From Erinaceus europaeus (Eukaryota; Chordata; Mammalia; Eulipotyphla; Erinaceidae), in NCBI RefSeq assembly GCF_950295315.1, contig NC_080179.1, forward strand, positions 74,834,368 to 74,898,367: a stretch of 64,000 bases of DNA, in the 5' to 3' direction. Position 1 is the stretch's first letter, and each line of letters opens with the position of its first letter. The translations under genes were made by a program, and so were the position numbers. The notes under the pieces are model-generated. The model saw only the letters and a list, made by a program, of their open reading frames with translations. It was not told the origin of the DNA and made no database searches. This document shows positions 10,950-21,607 of the stretch, piece after piece.

Positions 10950-11195
10950 AAGTGCGCTTGCGGCGCGAAGCCCAAGGACCAGCGTAAGGATCCCGGTTCG
11001 AGCCCCGGCTCCCCACCTGCAAGGGGAGTCGCTTCCCAGACGGTGAAGCAGGTCTGCAGGTGTCTGTCTTTCTCTCCCCCTCTCTGTCTTCCCCTCCTCT
11101 CTCCATTTCTCTCTGTCCTATACAACAATGACAACGTCAGTAACAACAATAAAAAACAAGGGCAACAAAAAAAGGGAATAAATAAATATTAAAAT
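10950..11195 (+). repeat. SINE type A
   Basis: Starts within the head at 'gcgcttgcggcgcgaagcc', with an intact B box 'ggttcgagcccc', body and AAAT tail. Confidence 0.9.
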
Positions 11196-11209
11196 AAAAA
11201 AGTAACACA

Positions 11210-11465
11210 GGGCCAGGTGGGGGACACTTCATGACCAGTGAAGCAGGTCTGCTGGTGTCTCTCTTTCTCTTTCCCTCTCCTTCTCCCCCTCCTCTCTCAA
11301 TTTCTCTCTGTCCTATCCAATAAAACAGAGAAAATGGCTGCCAGGGAGAGTGGATTCCATGGGCCAGGAGCCTGGAGGAGAAGGAAGGAAGGAAGGAAGG
11401 AAGGAAGGAAGGGAAAAAAGAAAAGAAAAGAAAGGGAAAAAGACAGTAAGAAAGAAAAAAAGACT
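11210..11465 (+). repeat. truncated SINE with (GGAA)n tail
   Basis: The body and part of the tail module are followed by a GGAA microsatellite at about 11382-11412 and an A/G-rich tail. Confidence 0.7.
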
Positions 11466-11469
11466 CCAA

Positions 11470-11890
11470 ATATAACAACCCCCAGCTCAGGCCAACCCTA
11501 AATCATGAGCCAACCCACCTTACTTGGTGGGTGTAGCCTACCCACTGGCCTCTGATGAAGTGGCCCCATGCTCACAGGGTGACCTCACCTGGCCTCAGCC
11601 GTCCGCAAGCACTAGTCCCTTGGTCTTCTGTGTGGGGTCCTGTACATGGGAGCAGCATGTAGATCTACCGCGAGAGCTGCTTCTACCAGGGGCCAAGACA
11701 TAAGCCTCAGCGAGACTGTGTCTCAGAACTGCTTGGTCTCTGGCCAGTTCTCGTCGCATGAGAATTTAAAGCCCTAGGTTTGAGAACAGAGGAACTTGAA
11801 GGACACAAGAAGGCCCTGTCGTCCCAGCTGACTTGGAGATGCTTCCTAGAGAACCCAGATTTGAACTGAGCTTTAAGACATAAGAAAGAG
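11470..11890. other. unique non-coding sequence
   Basis: Non-repetitive; no supported exon. Confidence 0.45.
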
Positions 11891-11892
11891 GT

Positions 11893-12048
11893 GGTCCAGG
11901 AGGGGGCAGAGCGATAGGGCTTTGGACTCTCAAGCATGAGGTCCCGAGTTCAATCCCTGGCAGCACATGTGCCAGAGTGATGTCTGGTTCCTTCTCTCTC
12001 CTCCTATCTTTCTCATAAATAAATAAAATATTTTTTTTAAAAAAAAGA
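11893..12048 (+). repeat. SINE type B
   Basis: 'actctcaagcatgaggtcc', 'gttcaatccctggcagcaca' and 'gtgatgtctggttc' define this type, followed by an A tail. Confidence 0.85.
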
Positions 12049-12054
12049 CATAAG

Positions 12055-12350
12055 AGGGGAGTCGGGCTGTAGCGCAGCGGGTTAAGCGCAGGTGGCGCGA
12101 AGCACAAGGACCGGCATAAGGATCCCGGTTCGAGCCCCTGGCTCCCCACCTGCAGGGGAGTCGCTTCACAAGCGGTGTAGCAGGTCTGCAGGTGTCTGTC
12201 TTTCTCTCCCCCTCTCTGTCTTCCCCTCCTCTCTCCATTTCTCTCTGTCATATCCAACAACGACAACATCAACAACAACAATGATAACTACAACCACAAT
12301 AAAAAAAGGGCAACAAAAGGGAAAATAAATAAAAATAAATAATAAAATAA
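12055..12350 (+). repeat. SINE type A, full length
   Basis: Near-consensus head, B box and body, with an AAAT/AAT tail that merges into the L1 behind it. Confidence 0.93.
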
Positions 12351-12359
12351 TAATAATTT

Positions 12360-15300
12360 AAAATAGCATTACAATCATTTATCTAGAGTCGCCAAAAAAA
12401 TCTTGAGGAAAAGAAACAGAAATGGAGGCATCATACTCCCAGATCTCAAACTATATTATAAGGCCATCATCATCAAAACAACCTGGTACTGGAACAAAAA
12501 TAGGCACACAGACTAATGGAACAGAATTGAAAGCCCATAACTAAATCCCCACACCTATGGACATCTAATCTTTGATAAGGAGGCCCAAAGTATTAAATGG
12601 AGGAAGGAGGCTTTCTTCAATAAATGGTGCTGGGAAAACTGGGTTGAAACATGCAGAAGAATGAAACTGAACCACTTTATCTCACCTGAAACAAAAGTCA
12701 GCTCCAAATGAATCAAAGACCTGGATGTTAGACCAGAAACTATCAAATACTTAGAGGAAACCATTGGTGGAACACTTTCCCACCTAAACCTCAAGGACAG
12801 CTTTCATGAATCAAACCCAACTGCAAGGAAGACTAAAGCAGAAACAAACCAACAGGACTACATCAATTGAAATCTTCTGCACAGCCACATAAACCCTCAC
12901 ACAAACAAGGAGACCCCTCACAGAATGGGAGAAGATCTTCACATGCCAGACATCAGACAAGAGACTAATCACCAAAATATATAAAGAACTCAGCAAACTT
13001 AGCAACAAAAAGGCAAATGACCCCATCCAAAAATGAGCAGAGGATATGAACAGAATACTCACAACAGAAGAGATCCAAAAGGCTAACAAACACATGAAAA
13101 ATTGCTCCAGGTCGCTGACTGTCAGAGAAATGCAAATAAAGACAACACTGAGGTACCACCTCACCCCTGTGAGAATGGCATACATCAAAAAGGACAGCAG
13201 CAACAAATGCTGGAGAGGTTGTGGGGACAGAGGAACCCTTTTTGCATTGCTGGTGGGAATGTAAATTGGTCCAGCCTCTGTGGAGAGCAGTCTGGAGAAC
13301 TCTCACTAGGCTAGACATGGACCTTCCAGATGACCCAGTAATTCCTCTCCTGGGGATATAACCCAAGGATTCCATAACACCCAACCAAAAAGATATGTGT
13401 ACACCTATGTTCATAGCAGCACAATTTGTAATAGCTAAAACCTGGAAGCAACCCAGGTGCCCAACAACAGATGAGTGGCTGAGAAAGCCGTGGTATACAT
13501 GCACAAAGAGGATTTTTTTTTTTTTTTAACCAGAGCAATGTTCATCTCTGGCTTATGGTGGTACAGAGGACTTTGGAGCCTCAGGCATGAGAGTCTGTTT
13601 GCATAACCATTATGCTATTTACCCTCCACCTATATACACAATGGAATACTACACAGCTATTAAAAACAATGAACCCACCTTCTCTGACCCATCTTGAATG
13701 GAGCTAGAAGGAATTATGTTAAGTGAGCTAAGATAGAAAGACAAATACGAGTATGGGATGATCCCCCTCATAAACAGAAGTTGAGAAAGAAGAACAGAAA
13801 AGAAAAACTAAAAGCAGGATTTGACTAAATTTGGAGTAGGGCACCAAAGTAAAAAACCTCTGGGTGGAGAGTGAGGGTAGATGTTCAGTTTCACTGGGGG
13901 GAAAGGGGATGGGGAGAAGGCAGAGGGACACAGACCTTTGGTGGTGGGAATGGTGTTAATATACACTCCTATTAACTTACAATCTCAATAACTATTTAGT
14001 TAATATGAGAGGGGGGTGGGGAAATGGATTGAATGTCTCAAACTTTTTGATGCAAAGACCATAGGCTGAGTACATGTTCCTTCAATCTAAGCACTTAGGA
14101 CTTCATATTGGAAATCAGACTGAATTTTAACAGTGGGGTCAAATTGTTAATACATTTCTAATAATGACTTGTTCTTTGAAAGATTGTCTCCAAAAGGCTT
14201 AGACTAGAGAGAACAGAAGCAACTAGTGGCGTTACTTTATAACATACGGCTATATATAAATAGCATAAAAGGTCATAAATTATGGTGATACAGTAAATCC
14301 TAACAATGGGATTTTCAAAGTTGGCCCAACTGACAAGTGATTTGGTGATAGCAATAACTATCTACTGCCTTCTTAAACCCTTAGGAAGCAAGAACCTTCC
14401 CCTTTCTCTATCAAGCCCATATTTCTCCCAGTCCTGAAACCTCTAGGGTGGAGCTCACTTTCCAGCATGCTTCTCTCGAGTCACACCAACTGATACTGCA
14501 TCTGCTGATCCCAACCCAGTCACTGCAACGGGTACCCCCTTGGCATGCTTCACCTCAGACTGTGTCCAGAGACGTCAGGCGTGGAGTGTCAACTCTTCAG
14601 CTTCATTTCTCTGGTGAGACCATTCCTGGCTCATAGGACTCCTTAACTCCATTTCGAGTGGCACACTTCTTAACAAAAACCTCAAAACCTACACATAGAC
14701 CAGGGCCTATGGGATAGGGCATATGTACATGTATCCATAAGTTAGGGGAAAATGTATACCTTAAAGAAAAGTGTACAACAGTTTGCAGTGAGTCAAACAA
14801 TGAAGCAAGATAGTAGAAAAAACTAAAAAGACGCCTTAAAGTACCTAATGAAATAGTTTCTACTTAGACCTAGATACCCTCCTCACCTAATTCCTACTGA
14901 CTGTCCCCCAATCACTCCAAAGCTAACCTTGTCAGACAAAGTAAAGAGACCAACACACTTTAACGATGACTACGTCACTACCAGGTCATCCCATCACCAG
15001 GGGCCCTAGTCAGGGATTCCTGGGGTACCCACACAGACATGATGATGGACCTAGACCTCTAACAGATCCTTCTAGCCACTGTCACTAGTCAGCTCCATCA
15101 GGAACAACATAGTGGACCCCTTTGTGGGCCCTTATAGGACCTTGTCCTCAATGTGAATCAATAATGGTAGGGACTGTTGGACAACCTCCAAAGGGAGATT
15201 GGACAACATACTGTACCTACCACCCGAGGAAGATGGGTCCTGAAATTAGTGCAGCCTGGAATGTTCCTAGTCGTAACCACAGAATGTGAGCTCAGACCTA

Positions 15301-16030
15301 CAGGGATGCAGAGGTTACATAGGCTCCTGTGCTGAATATGGGCCCCATATCAAACCAGTGGGTTTTAGAGTTAATATTTATACACTTTTCCCATGTTTGG
15401 GAGCTACTGTCTCCCTGATCCAGCTTTCTGGTCCTTTTTCCAACTATTACACCATCTCCCCAGACAACAACTTGGGTCCACCTGCATATCAGATGTCAGG
15501 CTCAGGCAAAAACTAGTGAAGTCATGGGCCTTCTGGAATATACCTAAATAGACCTACTAGCTTTTTCCAAAATGGAGACCCCAAATCTTCATCTGCAATA
15601 CTCATGCCTTTAGGTTCATGATTAGTCAACAATTTGTTCTACATTATATCTTAACTCTTTTTCTGCCACCAGGTTCCAGATGACACCATGACAACAACCT
15701 GACTTCGTTGGACAAACGACCCCACCATGTGTCCTGGAGCCCCGCCTACCCCAGAGCCCTGCCCCACTAGGGAAAGAGAGAGACAGGCTGGGAGTCTGGA
15801 TCCACCTGTCAACGCCCATGTTCAGCGGGGAAGCAGTTACAGAAGCCAGACTTCCCACCTTCTGCATCCCACAATGATCCTGGGTCCATACTCCCAGAGG
15901 GATAAAGAATAGGAAAGCTGTCAGGGGAGAGGGGGTTAGATATGGAGCTCTGCGGGTGGGTAATGTGTGGAAATGTAGCCCTCTTATCCTATGGTCTTGT
16001 AAATGTTTCCATTTTACAAATTAAAAAAAG
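12360..16030 (+). mobile_element. 5'-truncated L1: ORF2 C-terminal part plus about 2-kb 3' UTR
   Basis: 12360-13720 translates, with several breaks, into the end of L1 ORF2 (segments such as '[18 protein letters not shown]' and the run-up to the terminal 'TWKQPRCPTTDEWLRKPW' region). From about 13720 a very long 3' UTR follows, ending in an A-rich tail near 16030. It provides the reference for the many isolated 3'-UTR fragments in the window. An inverted type C SINE is inserted at 13508-13628. The frame is broken, so the element is not autonomous. Confidence 0.88.
13508..13628 (-). repeat. SINE type C inside L1 ORF2
   Basis: Poly(T), then the complement of the type C body ('gcctcaggcatgagagtctg', 'gcataaccattatgctat'). 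L1 sequence resumes directly after it ('atatacacaatggaatacta'). Confidence 0.85.
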
Positions 16031-16235
16031 AGGGGGAAAACATGATTTATAGGTATATGCAAAGTAGCTTAGCTTTACTTGTCATCAATGTGTAGAGGGA
16101 GCCCTGACAAAAGACTATGTCACATCTGCCAGTTTGGAGAGTCAGAGAGCTGGACTTGCCCAGGCTGAGCTTGGCAGGAGTCTCTGTGAGTGCCATATGC
16201 ATCAGTGGTGACAAGCATGAAAGTTCTATGAGAAG
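16031..16235. other. unique sequence left of the tandem gene pair
   Basis: No repeat or exon is recognised. Confidence 0.4.
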
Positions 16236-16338
16236 TCTCCTCTTTTTTTATTAGTGATTCACTATTGTTTTACAAAATGATGTCAGCAGGGATAAAATTT
16301 CACACCATTCCTACTACCAGAGTTCTGAGTCCCAAGGA
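16236..16338 (-). mobile_element. inverted LINE 3' end
   Basis: 'tttttttattagtgattcac' is the complement of the 'aatcactaataaaa' tail of other LINE ends here. It abuts the left boundary of duplication copy 1. Confidence 0.65.
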
Positions 16339-16703
16339 GGTGGGGAGCTCCAGGTGGCTCTGTGGTCTCATTGCTCTGGAGAGATGAGACTTGTGTCCAC
16401 ATGTGTCCTCACAGCCGGTCTGGAGACTCCCTGTGGGGTGTGTGATGTGCATTCCAGTTTCTTGGGGTGAGTGACTCTGAAAATGTCCAATAGTTCTAGT
16501 GTATCTGTCTCTTCATTTAGTTCTTTCGTTCCTTTAGGGCGTGTGTGACGGTGTCACTCCACGTGTACGTGACACAGTGCTGCAGGGTGACAGCCATTAG
16601 TCCCCAGGGCCATGTGGGAGTCAGTTATGAGCAGGAAGCCCAATCAAGGGGTCCAGGAAGTGACCTCACTCCGCCTGTGGAACCCAACGGACTCGGAACC
16701 CTG

Positions 16704-16716
16704 GTCACCAGGTAAC
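16704..16716 (+). promoter_or_regulatory. RFX X-box match upstream of gene copy 1
   Basis: GTCACC-A-GGTAAC fits the X-box pattern GTNRCC(0-3N)RGYAAC exactly and lies 58 nt before the preferred start codon. RFX factors use such sites in ciliary and testis genes (established). That it works here is inference; it would fall inside the coding frame if the upstream ATG at 16612 were used. Confidence 0.45.
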
Positions 16717-16773
16717 CACACTGTCTACACAGCAGTGTCCCGGCTCACTGGCCTGCACAGTCCCAGTGGCAAG

Positions 16774-17515
16774 ATGTTCTGCTGTATTCGCAGGAGAGGA
16801 GGCGGAAGGAGCCAGAGAAAAGAGCCCAAGGGCCCACAAATGACAGGAGGTCTCCAGCGGGTGACACAGGAGTCCACTCAGCTCCCCAGAGCATCTTGTG
16901 AAAGAAACAAGGTAACAGGGCAGCCCGGGGCAGGCCATCCATTCTTGTCCCCAACTCTGATGGCAGCTGGAAGCCAGGGAGGCTCTAACCACTGTGCCTC
17001 TGTCCCCGCAGGTGTGCACCCAGGAAGGGCCTCAGCAGAGGGCAGACATGGGCTCCGCTCCCTCCCAGCCTGCAGAGGAAGACAGGGCCCGGGGCAGGGA
17101 GGCCCCCCAGCCCCGCAGAGAGACTGTGCTCATGAAGGCAGCCCCCGAGGGGCCCCAGGAGGGGCTGAGAGCCCCAGTGCCGCCGCCCCTCAAGCCCCCA
17201 CGCAGGCGCCTGCAGCAGCTGGACCCCCAGGGCCACCTCCGGGCAGGTCACACCCCTCCAGCTGGGCCTCCAGGCCTTCAGCCCTCACCAGAGGCTCCCT
17301 CCCCCACTCCGGAGGCAGGACCCCCCATGGCCGCACCTCCCCGTGAGGCCCCACAGGGAGACCTGGGCCTGGGGACACCCTCTGAGGCCCCCCAGGAGGA
17401 GACACTGAGTTTCCCTGAAGTGAGACCCGGCCATGCTGACACTGCGGACCTGTGCGCTTTGGGGTTTCTTTCCCTTCTTACTTACGTTATTTTTGTTTGC
17501 TTGTATTTATTGTAA
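16774..17515 (+). CDS. unrecognised proline-rich, putative tail-anchored protein, copy 1
   Basis: I do not recognise this gene. Two exons are proposed: 16774-16911 and 17012-17515, joined across a 100-bp intron with a GTAACA donor and a CCCCGCAG acceptor, in phase 0, giving 213 residues. The N-terminus MFCCIRRRGGGR is Cys/Arg-rich and could be lipid-modified. Residues about 50-190 are rich in Pro, Gly, Ala and Glu with no domain I know. The last about 20 residues (ending TYVIFVCLYLL) are hydrophobic and end at the stop, as in a tail-anchored membrane protein. An in-frame ATG at 16612 could add 54 residues; I prefer 16774 because an X-box lies between the two. Both splice sites and the frame are kept in the second copy, 3818 bp downstream, which supports a real gene, though a recent duplication would also preserve a non-coding frame. 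Confidence 0.55.
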
Positions 17516-17522
17516 GTTTTCA

Positions 17523-17528
17523 AATAAA
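17523..17528 (+). terminator. poly(A) signal of gene copy 1
   Basis: AATAAA starts 8 nt after the TAA stop and is followed by a T-rich stretch, which implies a 3' UTR of only about 25-35 nt. Confidence 0.6.
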
Positions 17529-17789
17529 GTTTTCAATTGTTATCTTATCATTGTTTTCTTCTTTTACTTCACGTTTTCAAATTAAGTTATTGGGCCTGGT
17601 TCTCGCACACCTGTTGAGTGCGTACATCACCGGGCACAAGGCCCAGGAGGGATTCATGGCCCTGGACCCACCTGCAGGGTGGGGGCTTCACAACAGGGTG
17701 GGTGTGTCCCTCTCTTGCTCTCCCTCCCCTCTCAATTTCTCTGTCTCTGTCTAACATAAAGTAAAAAATATATAAAGAAGTAAAAAACT

Positions 17790-18060
17790 TAGGGATCAGG
17801 TATTAGCGCAGCAGTTTTTGACCAGGCACAAGGATCCCAGTTCAAGCCCCCAGCTCCCCACCTGCAGGGGAGACGCTTCACAGGCAGTGAAGCAGGTCTA
17901 CAGGTGTCTGTTTTTCTCTCCTCCTCTCTGTTTTCCCCTCCTCGCTCCATTTCTTTCTGTCCTATCCAACAACGATGACAAAAATAACAACAGCAACAAT
18001 AAAAAACAACAAGGGTAACAAAAGGGAAAATAAAGAAATATTTTTAAAAAAGAGAGAAAG
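17790..18060 (+). repeat. SINE type A at right edge of duplication copy 1
   Basis: It starts directly at the duplication boundary, with a diverged head ('gggatcaggtattagcgcag') and a deletion of much of the A-box to B-box interval. The body is normal. Confidence 0.85.
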
Positions 18061-18089
18061 AAAGAAAATGCAAACTCATCATTAAAAAA

Positions 18090-19345
18090 GGAAAGAATTC
18101 CTGGGCCAGTGGGGGGTGGGAGTGGGCTGGAGGGATAGGTCACAGTCCTTTGGTGGTGGGAATGGTGTTTATGTACACTCCTAGCAAAATGTAGACATAT
18201 AAATCAGTAGTTAATTTATATGAGAGGGGGAAAATCAATTGTATGTCTCAAAGTTTCTCAAAACACAAACTGAATCCTTTTAATATATAGGCTGTGTATC
18301 TGATACGCGGACTCTCTCAAAAGCCTAGACCAAGTAGATTAGAAGCATCCAATAGCATAGCTATATACAAGATACTGGGTACTGTACAGCAAACCATAAC
18401 AAAAGGACTTTTCAAAGTTAACCCAATTAACAAATAATGTGATGATAACATTAACTATCGATTGTCTTTTTGAACCCTAAGACAGCAGGAACCTCACATC
18501 TCCACTATAGAGCCCCTACTTCCCCCAGTCCTGGAACCCTTGGATAGGGCCCACTTTCCCGTATGCCTCTCCCAATCCAAACCAAATAACATTGCATCCG
18601 CCGATCACAACCTAACCAACGCAACAATTGCCACCTCAACATGCTTCACCTCAGACTGTGTCCAGACACTTCATGTGTGGAATGACAACCCTTCAGCTTC
18701 ATTACTCGGGTGAGACCTTTCCTTTTATAGTACACTCTAATTTCATCTCAGGTAGTTCACTTTCTAACAAAGTCCCATAACCTAGATATACACCAGTTTC
18801 TGTGAGAGAGAGCTTATGTGCACACGTATCCATAAACTACTGCAAAATATATACCTGAAAGCAGGATTACACTAGAGTTTGCAGTGAGTACCTCCCTAAC
18901 ACTTCCTCTCCACTATTCCAAGCTTGGGATCCATGATTGCTCAACAAATTGTTTGGCTTCGTATGTTAACTCTCTTTTCAATCACCAGGTTCCAGATGCC
19001 ACCAGGATGCTGGCCAGGCTTCCCTGGATTGAAGACCCCACCAATGTGTCCTGGAGCTCAGCTTCCCCAGAGACCCACCTTACTAGGGACAGAGAGAGGC
19101 AGACTGGGAGTATGGACAGACCAGTCAACGCGCATGTTCAGCGGGGAAGCCATTACAGAAGCCAGACCTTCTACCTTCTGCAACCCTCAATGACCCTGGG
19201 TCCATGCTCCCAGAGGGCTAGAGAATGGGAAAGCTATCATGGGAGGGGGTGGGATATGGAGATTGGGTGGTGGGAATTGTGTGGAGTTGTACCCCTCCTA
19301 CCTTATGTTTTTGTTCATTAATCCTTTCTTAAATAAAAAATTTTT
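18090..19345 (+). mobile_element. L1 3'-UTR, short-form variant
   Basis: Colinear with 13930-14780 of the long form, then jumps directly to the terminal segment, lacking about 0.8 kb. It ends in an AAAT tail and fills the space between the two gene copies. Confidence 0.8.
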
Positions 19346-19349
19346 AAAA

Positions 19350-19785
19350 AAAGAAAGAATTTTGGTCCCTACTTTCAGAGAACTGAACTACAGAGGAAGA
19401 ATAGCAGAGGGTTCTGTACCCCATGCCTCCAGGACCAGTGTGTGCAGACAGTCTTGTTTTTATATCGTCAATGAAAATCAATCTGGAAAACTCCGACAGT
19501 GCCTGGCATGGTTCTGCCCATCTAAGAGAGAAGAGGGAAAAAGAAAAGACATTTGGAAGTAGGAACAGACGTAGGGTGAACTAGAAAGGAAGTGAAGGCA
19601 GAACCGCTGAACAAAGGAGACACATTTATGGTCACAGAATCAGCCCATATCTGGGACCGTGGGAGAACCACTGGAGGGAATAGGGACACAGAACTCCGGT
19701 GGTGGAAACTGTAGGGAATTATACCCCTGTCGTATCATGATGTTGTGAATCAATATTAAATCACTAATAAAAAGAGAGGGAGGAC
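19350..19785 (+). mobile_element. second LINE 3' end
   Basis: Contains 'gggacacagaactccggtgg' and ends 'atattaaatcactaataaaa', as at 4580-4735 and 9180-9268. Confidence 0.65.
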
Positions 19786-19789
19786 AAGG

Positions 19790-20154
19790 AGAGAGAGAGA
19801 CTAGAGAGCAGAGCCTTCTTTCTGGCCCGCTCCTAGAAGCCGGGCCTCTGCCTTGTCCCATTCTGCTCTCTGAATATTGTCTCCCGGCAGGTCTTGAGTG
19901 AGGGGCACCCTGGAAGGTGGTGGCAGAAAGGGAAGCTGCCTGGGCTCAGGCTGTTGCCACCTCCCAGGTGGACAGGAACAGGTGGGAAGAGGCTGTCCCT
20001 GGTCAGAGCAGGTGCTGGCCTGGCCAAGGGGATGCTGTCCACCCTGGAATGGAGCCTCCTCTGAGTCCACAGGGACACGGGGCTCTGGGCTCACAGCAGC
20101 CCACACTGCAGGAAGGTATGCAGAGTGGCCCCTGAGCGCATGGAGGGCAAGGTG
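19790..20154. other. unique GC-rich sequence 5' of gene copy 2
   Basis: Unlike copy 1, whose left flank is LINE-derived, copy 2 has a non-repetitive GC-rich left flank, so copy 2 may sit in the ancestral context. No exon is supported. Confidence 0.45.
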
Positions 20155-20521
20155 GTGGGGAGCTCCAGGTGGCTCTGTGGTCTCATCTGCTCTGGAGAGA
20201 TGAGGCTTGTGTCCACACTTGTGTCCTCACAGCCGGTCTGGAGACTCCCTGTGGGGTGTGTGATGTGCATTCCAGTTTCTTGGGGTGAGTGACTCTGAAA
20301 ATGTCCAATAATTCTAGTGTGTCTGTCTCTTCATTTAGTTCTTTCGTTCCTTTAGGGTGTGTGTGACGGTGTCACTCCACGTGTACATGACACAGGGCTG
20401 CAGGGTGACAGTCATTAGTCCCCAGGGCCATGTGGGAGTCAGTTATGAGCAGGAAGCCCAATCAAGGGGTCCAGGAAGTGACCTCACTCCGCCTGTGGAA
20501 CCCAACGGACTCGGAACCCTG

Positions 20522-20534
20522 GTCACCAGGTAAC
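20522..20534 (+). promoter_or_regulatory. RFX X-box match upstream of gene copy 2
   Basis: The same GTCACC-A-GGTAAC element, 58 nt before the start codon, unchanged from copy 1. Confidence 0.45.
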
Positions 20535-20591
20535 CACACTGTCTACACAGCAGTGTCCCGGCTCACTGGCCTGCACAGTCCCAGTGGCAAG

Positions 20592-21333
20592 ATGTTCTGC
20601 TGTATTCGCAGGAGAGGAGGCGGAAGGAGCCAGAGAAAAGAGCCCAAGGGCCCACAAATGACAGGAGGTCTCCAGCGGGTGACACAGGAGTCCACTCAGC
20701 TCCCCAGAGCATCTTGTGAAAGAAACAAGGTAACAGGGCAGCCCGGGGCAGGCCATCCATTCTTGTCCCCAACTCTGATGGCAGCTGGAAGCCAGGGAGG
20801 CTCTAACCACTGTGCCTCTGTCCCTGCAGGTGTGCACCCAGGAAGGGCCTCAGCAGAGGGCAGACATGGGCTCCGCTCCCTCCCAGCCTGCAGAGGAAGA
20901 CAGGGCCCGGGGCAGGGAGGCCCCCCGGCCCCGCAGAGAGACTGTGCTCATGAAGGCAGCCCCCGAGGGACCCCAGGAGGGGCTGAGAGCCCCAGTGCCG
21001 CCGCCCCTCAAGCCCCCACGCAGGCGCCTGCAGCAGCTGGACCCCCAGGGCCACCTCCGGGCAGGTCACACCCCTCCAGCTGGGCCTCCAGGCCTTCAGC
21101 CCTCACCAGAGGCTCCCTCCCCCACTCCGGAGGCAGGACCCCCCATGGCCGCACCTCCCCGTGAGGCCCCACAGGGAGACCTGGGCCTGGGGACACCCTC
21201 TGAGGCCCCCCAGGAGGAGACACTGAGTTTCCCTGAAGTGAGACCCGGCCATGCTGACACTGCGGACCTGTGCGCTTTGGGGTTTCTTTCCCTTCTTACT
21301 TACGTTATTTTTGTTTGCTTGTATTTATTGTAA
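20592..21333 (+). CDS. unrecognised proline-rich, putative tail-anchored protein, copy 2
   Basis: Exons 20592-20729 and 20830-21333 give 213 residues. Exon 1 is identical to copy 1. The acceptor reads CCCTGCAG, a slightly better pyrimidine tract than in copy 1. Exon 2 differs by one Gln-to-Arg change (EAPRPRRE instead of EAPQPRRE) and one synonymous change (GGG/GGA). Frame, splice sites, stop and poly(A) signal are intact, so both copies could be expressed. An in-frame upstream ATG at 20430 again exists. The function is unknown; the terminal hydrophobic stretch suggests anchoring to a cytosol-facing membrane (inference). Confidence 0.55.
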
Positions 21334-21340
21334 GTTTTCA

Positions 21341-21346
21341 AATAAA
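21341..21346 (+). terminator. poly(A) signal of gene copy 2
   Basis: AATAAA 8 nt after the stop, the same arrangement as in copy 1. Confidence 0.6.
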
Positions 21347-21607
21347 GTTTTCAATTGTTATCTTATCACTGTTTTCTTCTTTTACTTCACGTTTTCAAAT
21401 TAAGTTATTGGGCCTGGTTCTCGCACACCTGTTGAGTGCGTACATCACCGGGCACAAGGCCCAGGAGGGATTCATGGCCCTGGACCCACCTGCAGGGTGG
21501 GGGCTTCACAGCTGGGTGGGTGTGTCCCTCTCTTGCTCTCCCTCCCCTCTCAATTTCTCTGTCTCTGTCTAACATAAAGTAAAAAATATATAAAGAAGTA
21601 AAAAACT

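Larger units (their letters stand above)
16340..17789 (+). repeat. segmental duplication, copy 1
   Basis: From 'gtggggagctccaggtggct' to 'gaagtaaaaaactt' this segment is about 99 % identical by eye to 20155-21607, with small indels only near the left end. It contains a complete two-exon gene, its 100-bp intron and a type D SINE piece (about 17600-17780). Confidence 0.95.
20155..21607 (+). repeat. segmental duplication, copy 2
   Basis: Tandem partner of 16340-17789 at a constant offset of 3818 bp through both exons and the intron. Differences are a handful of substitutions plus small indels close to the left edge. Confidence 0.95.

Noticed and set aside
12811..13504. Long - strand frames across 12.8-13.5 kb
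   Set aside because: They are antisense to L1 ORF2, and the same antisense frames recur in the L1 at 45.8-46.4 kb.
16612..17346. 244-codon unspliced frame through gene copy 1 (and its twin at 20430-21164)
   Set aside because: It reads through a well-formed 100-bp intron and then leaves the frame of exon 2. The spliced 213-residue model uses good splice sites and ends at a hydrophobic tail and a poly(A) signal.
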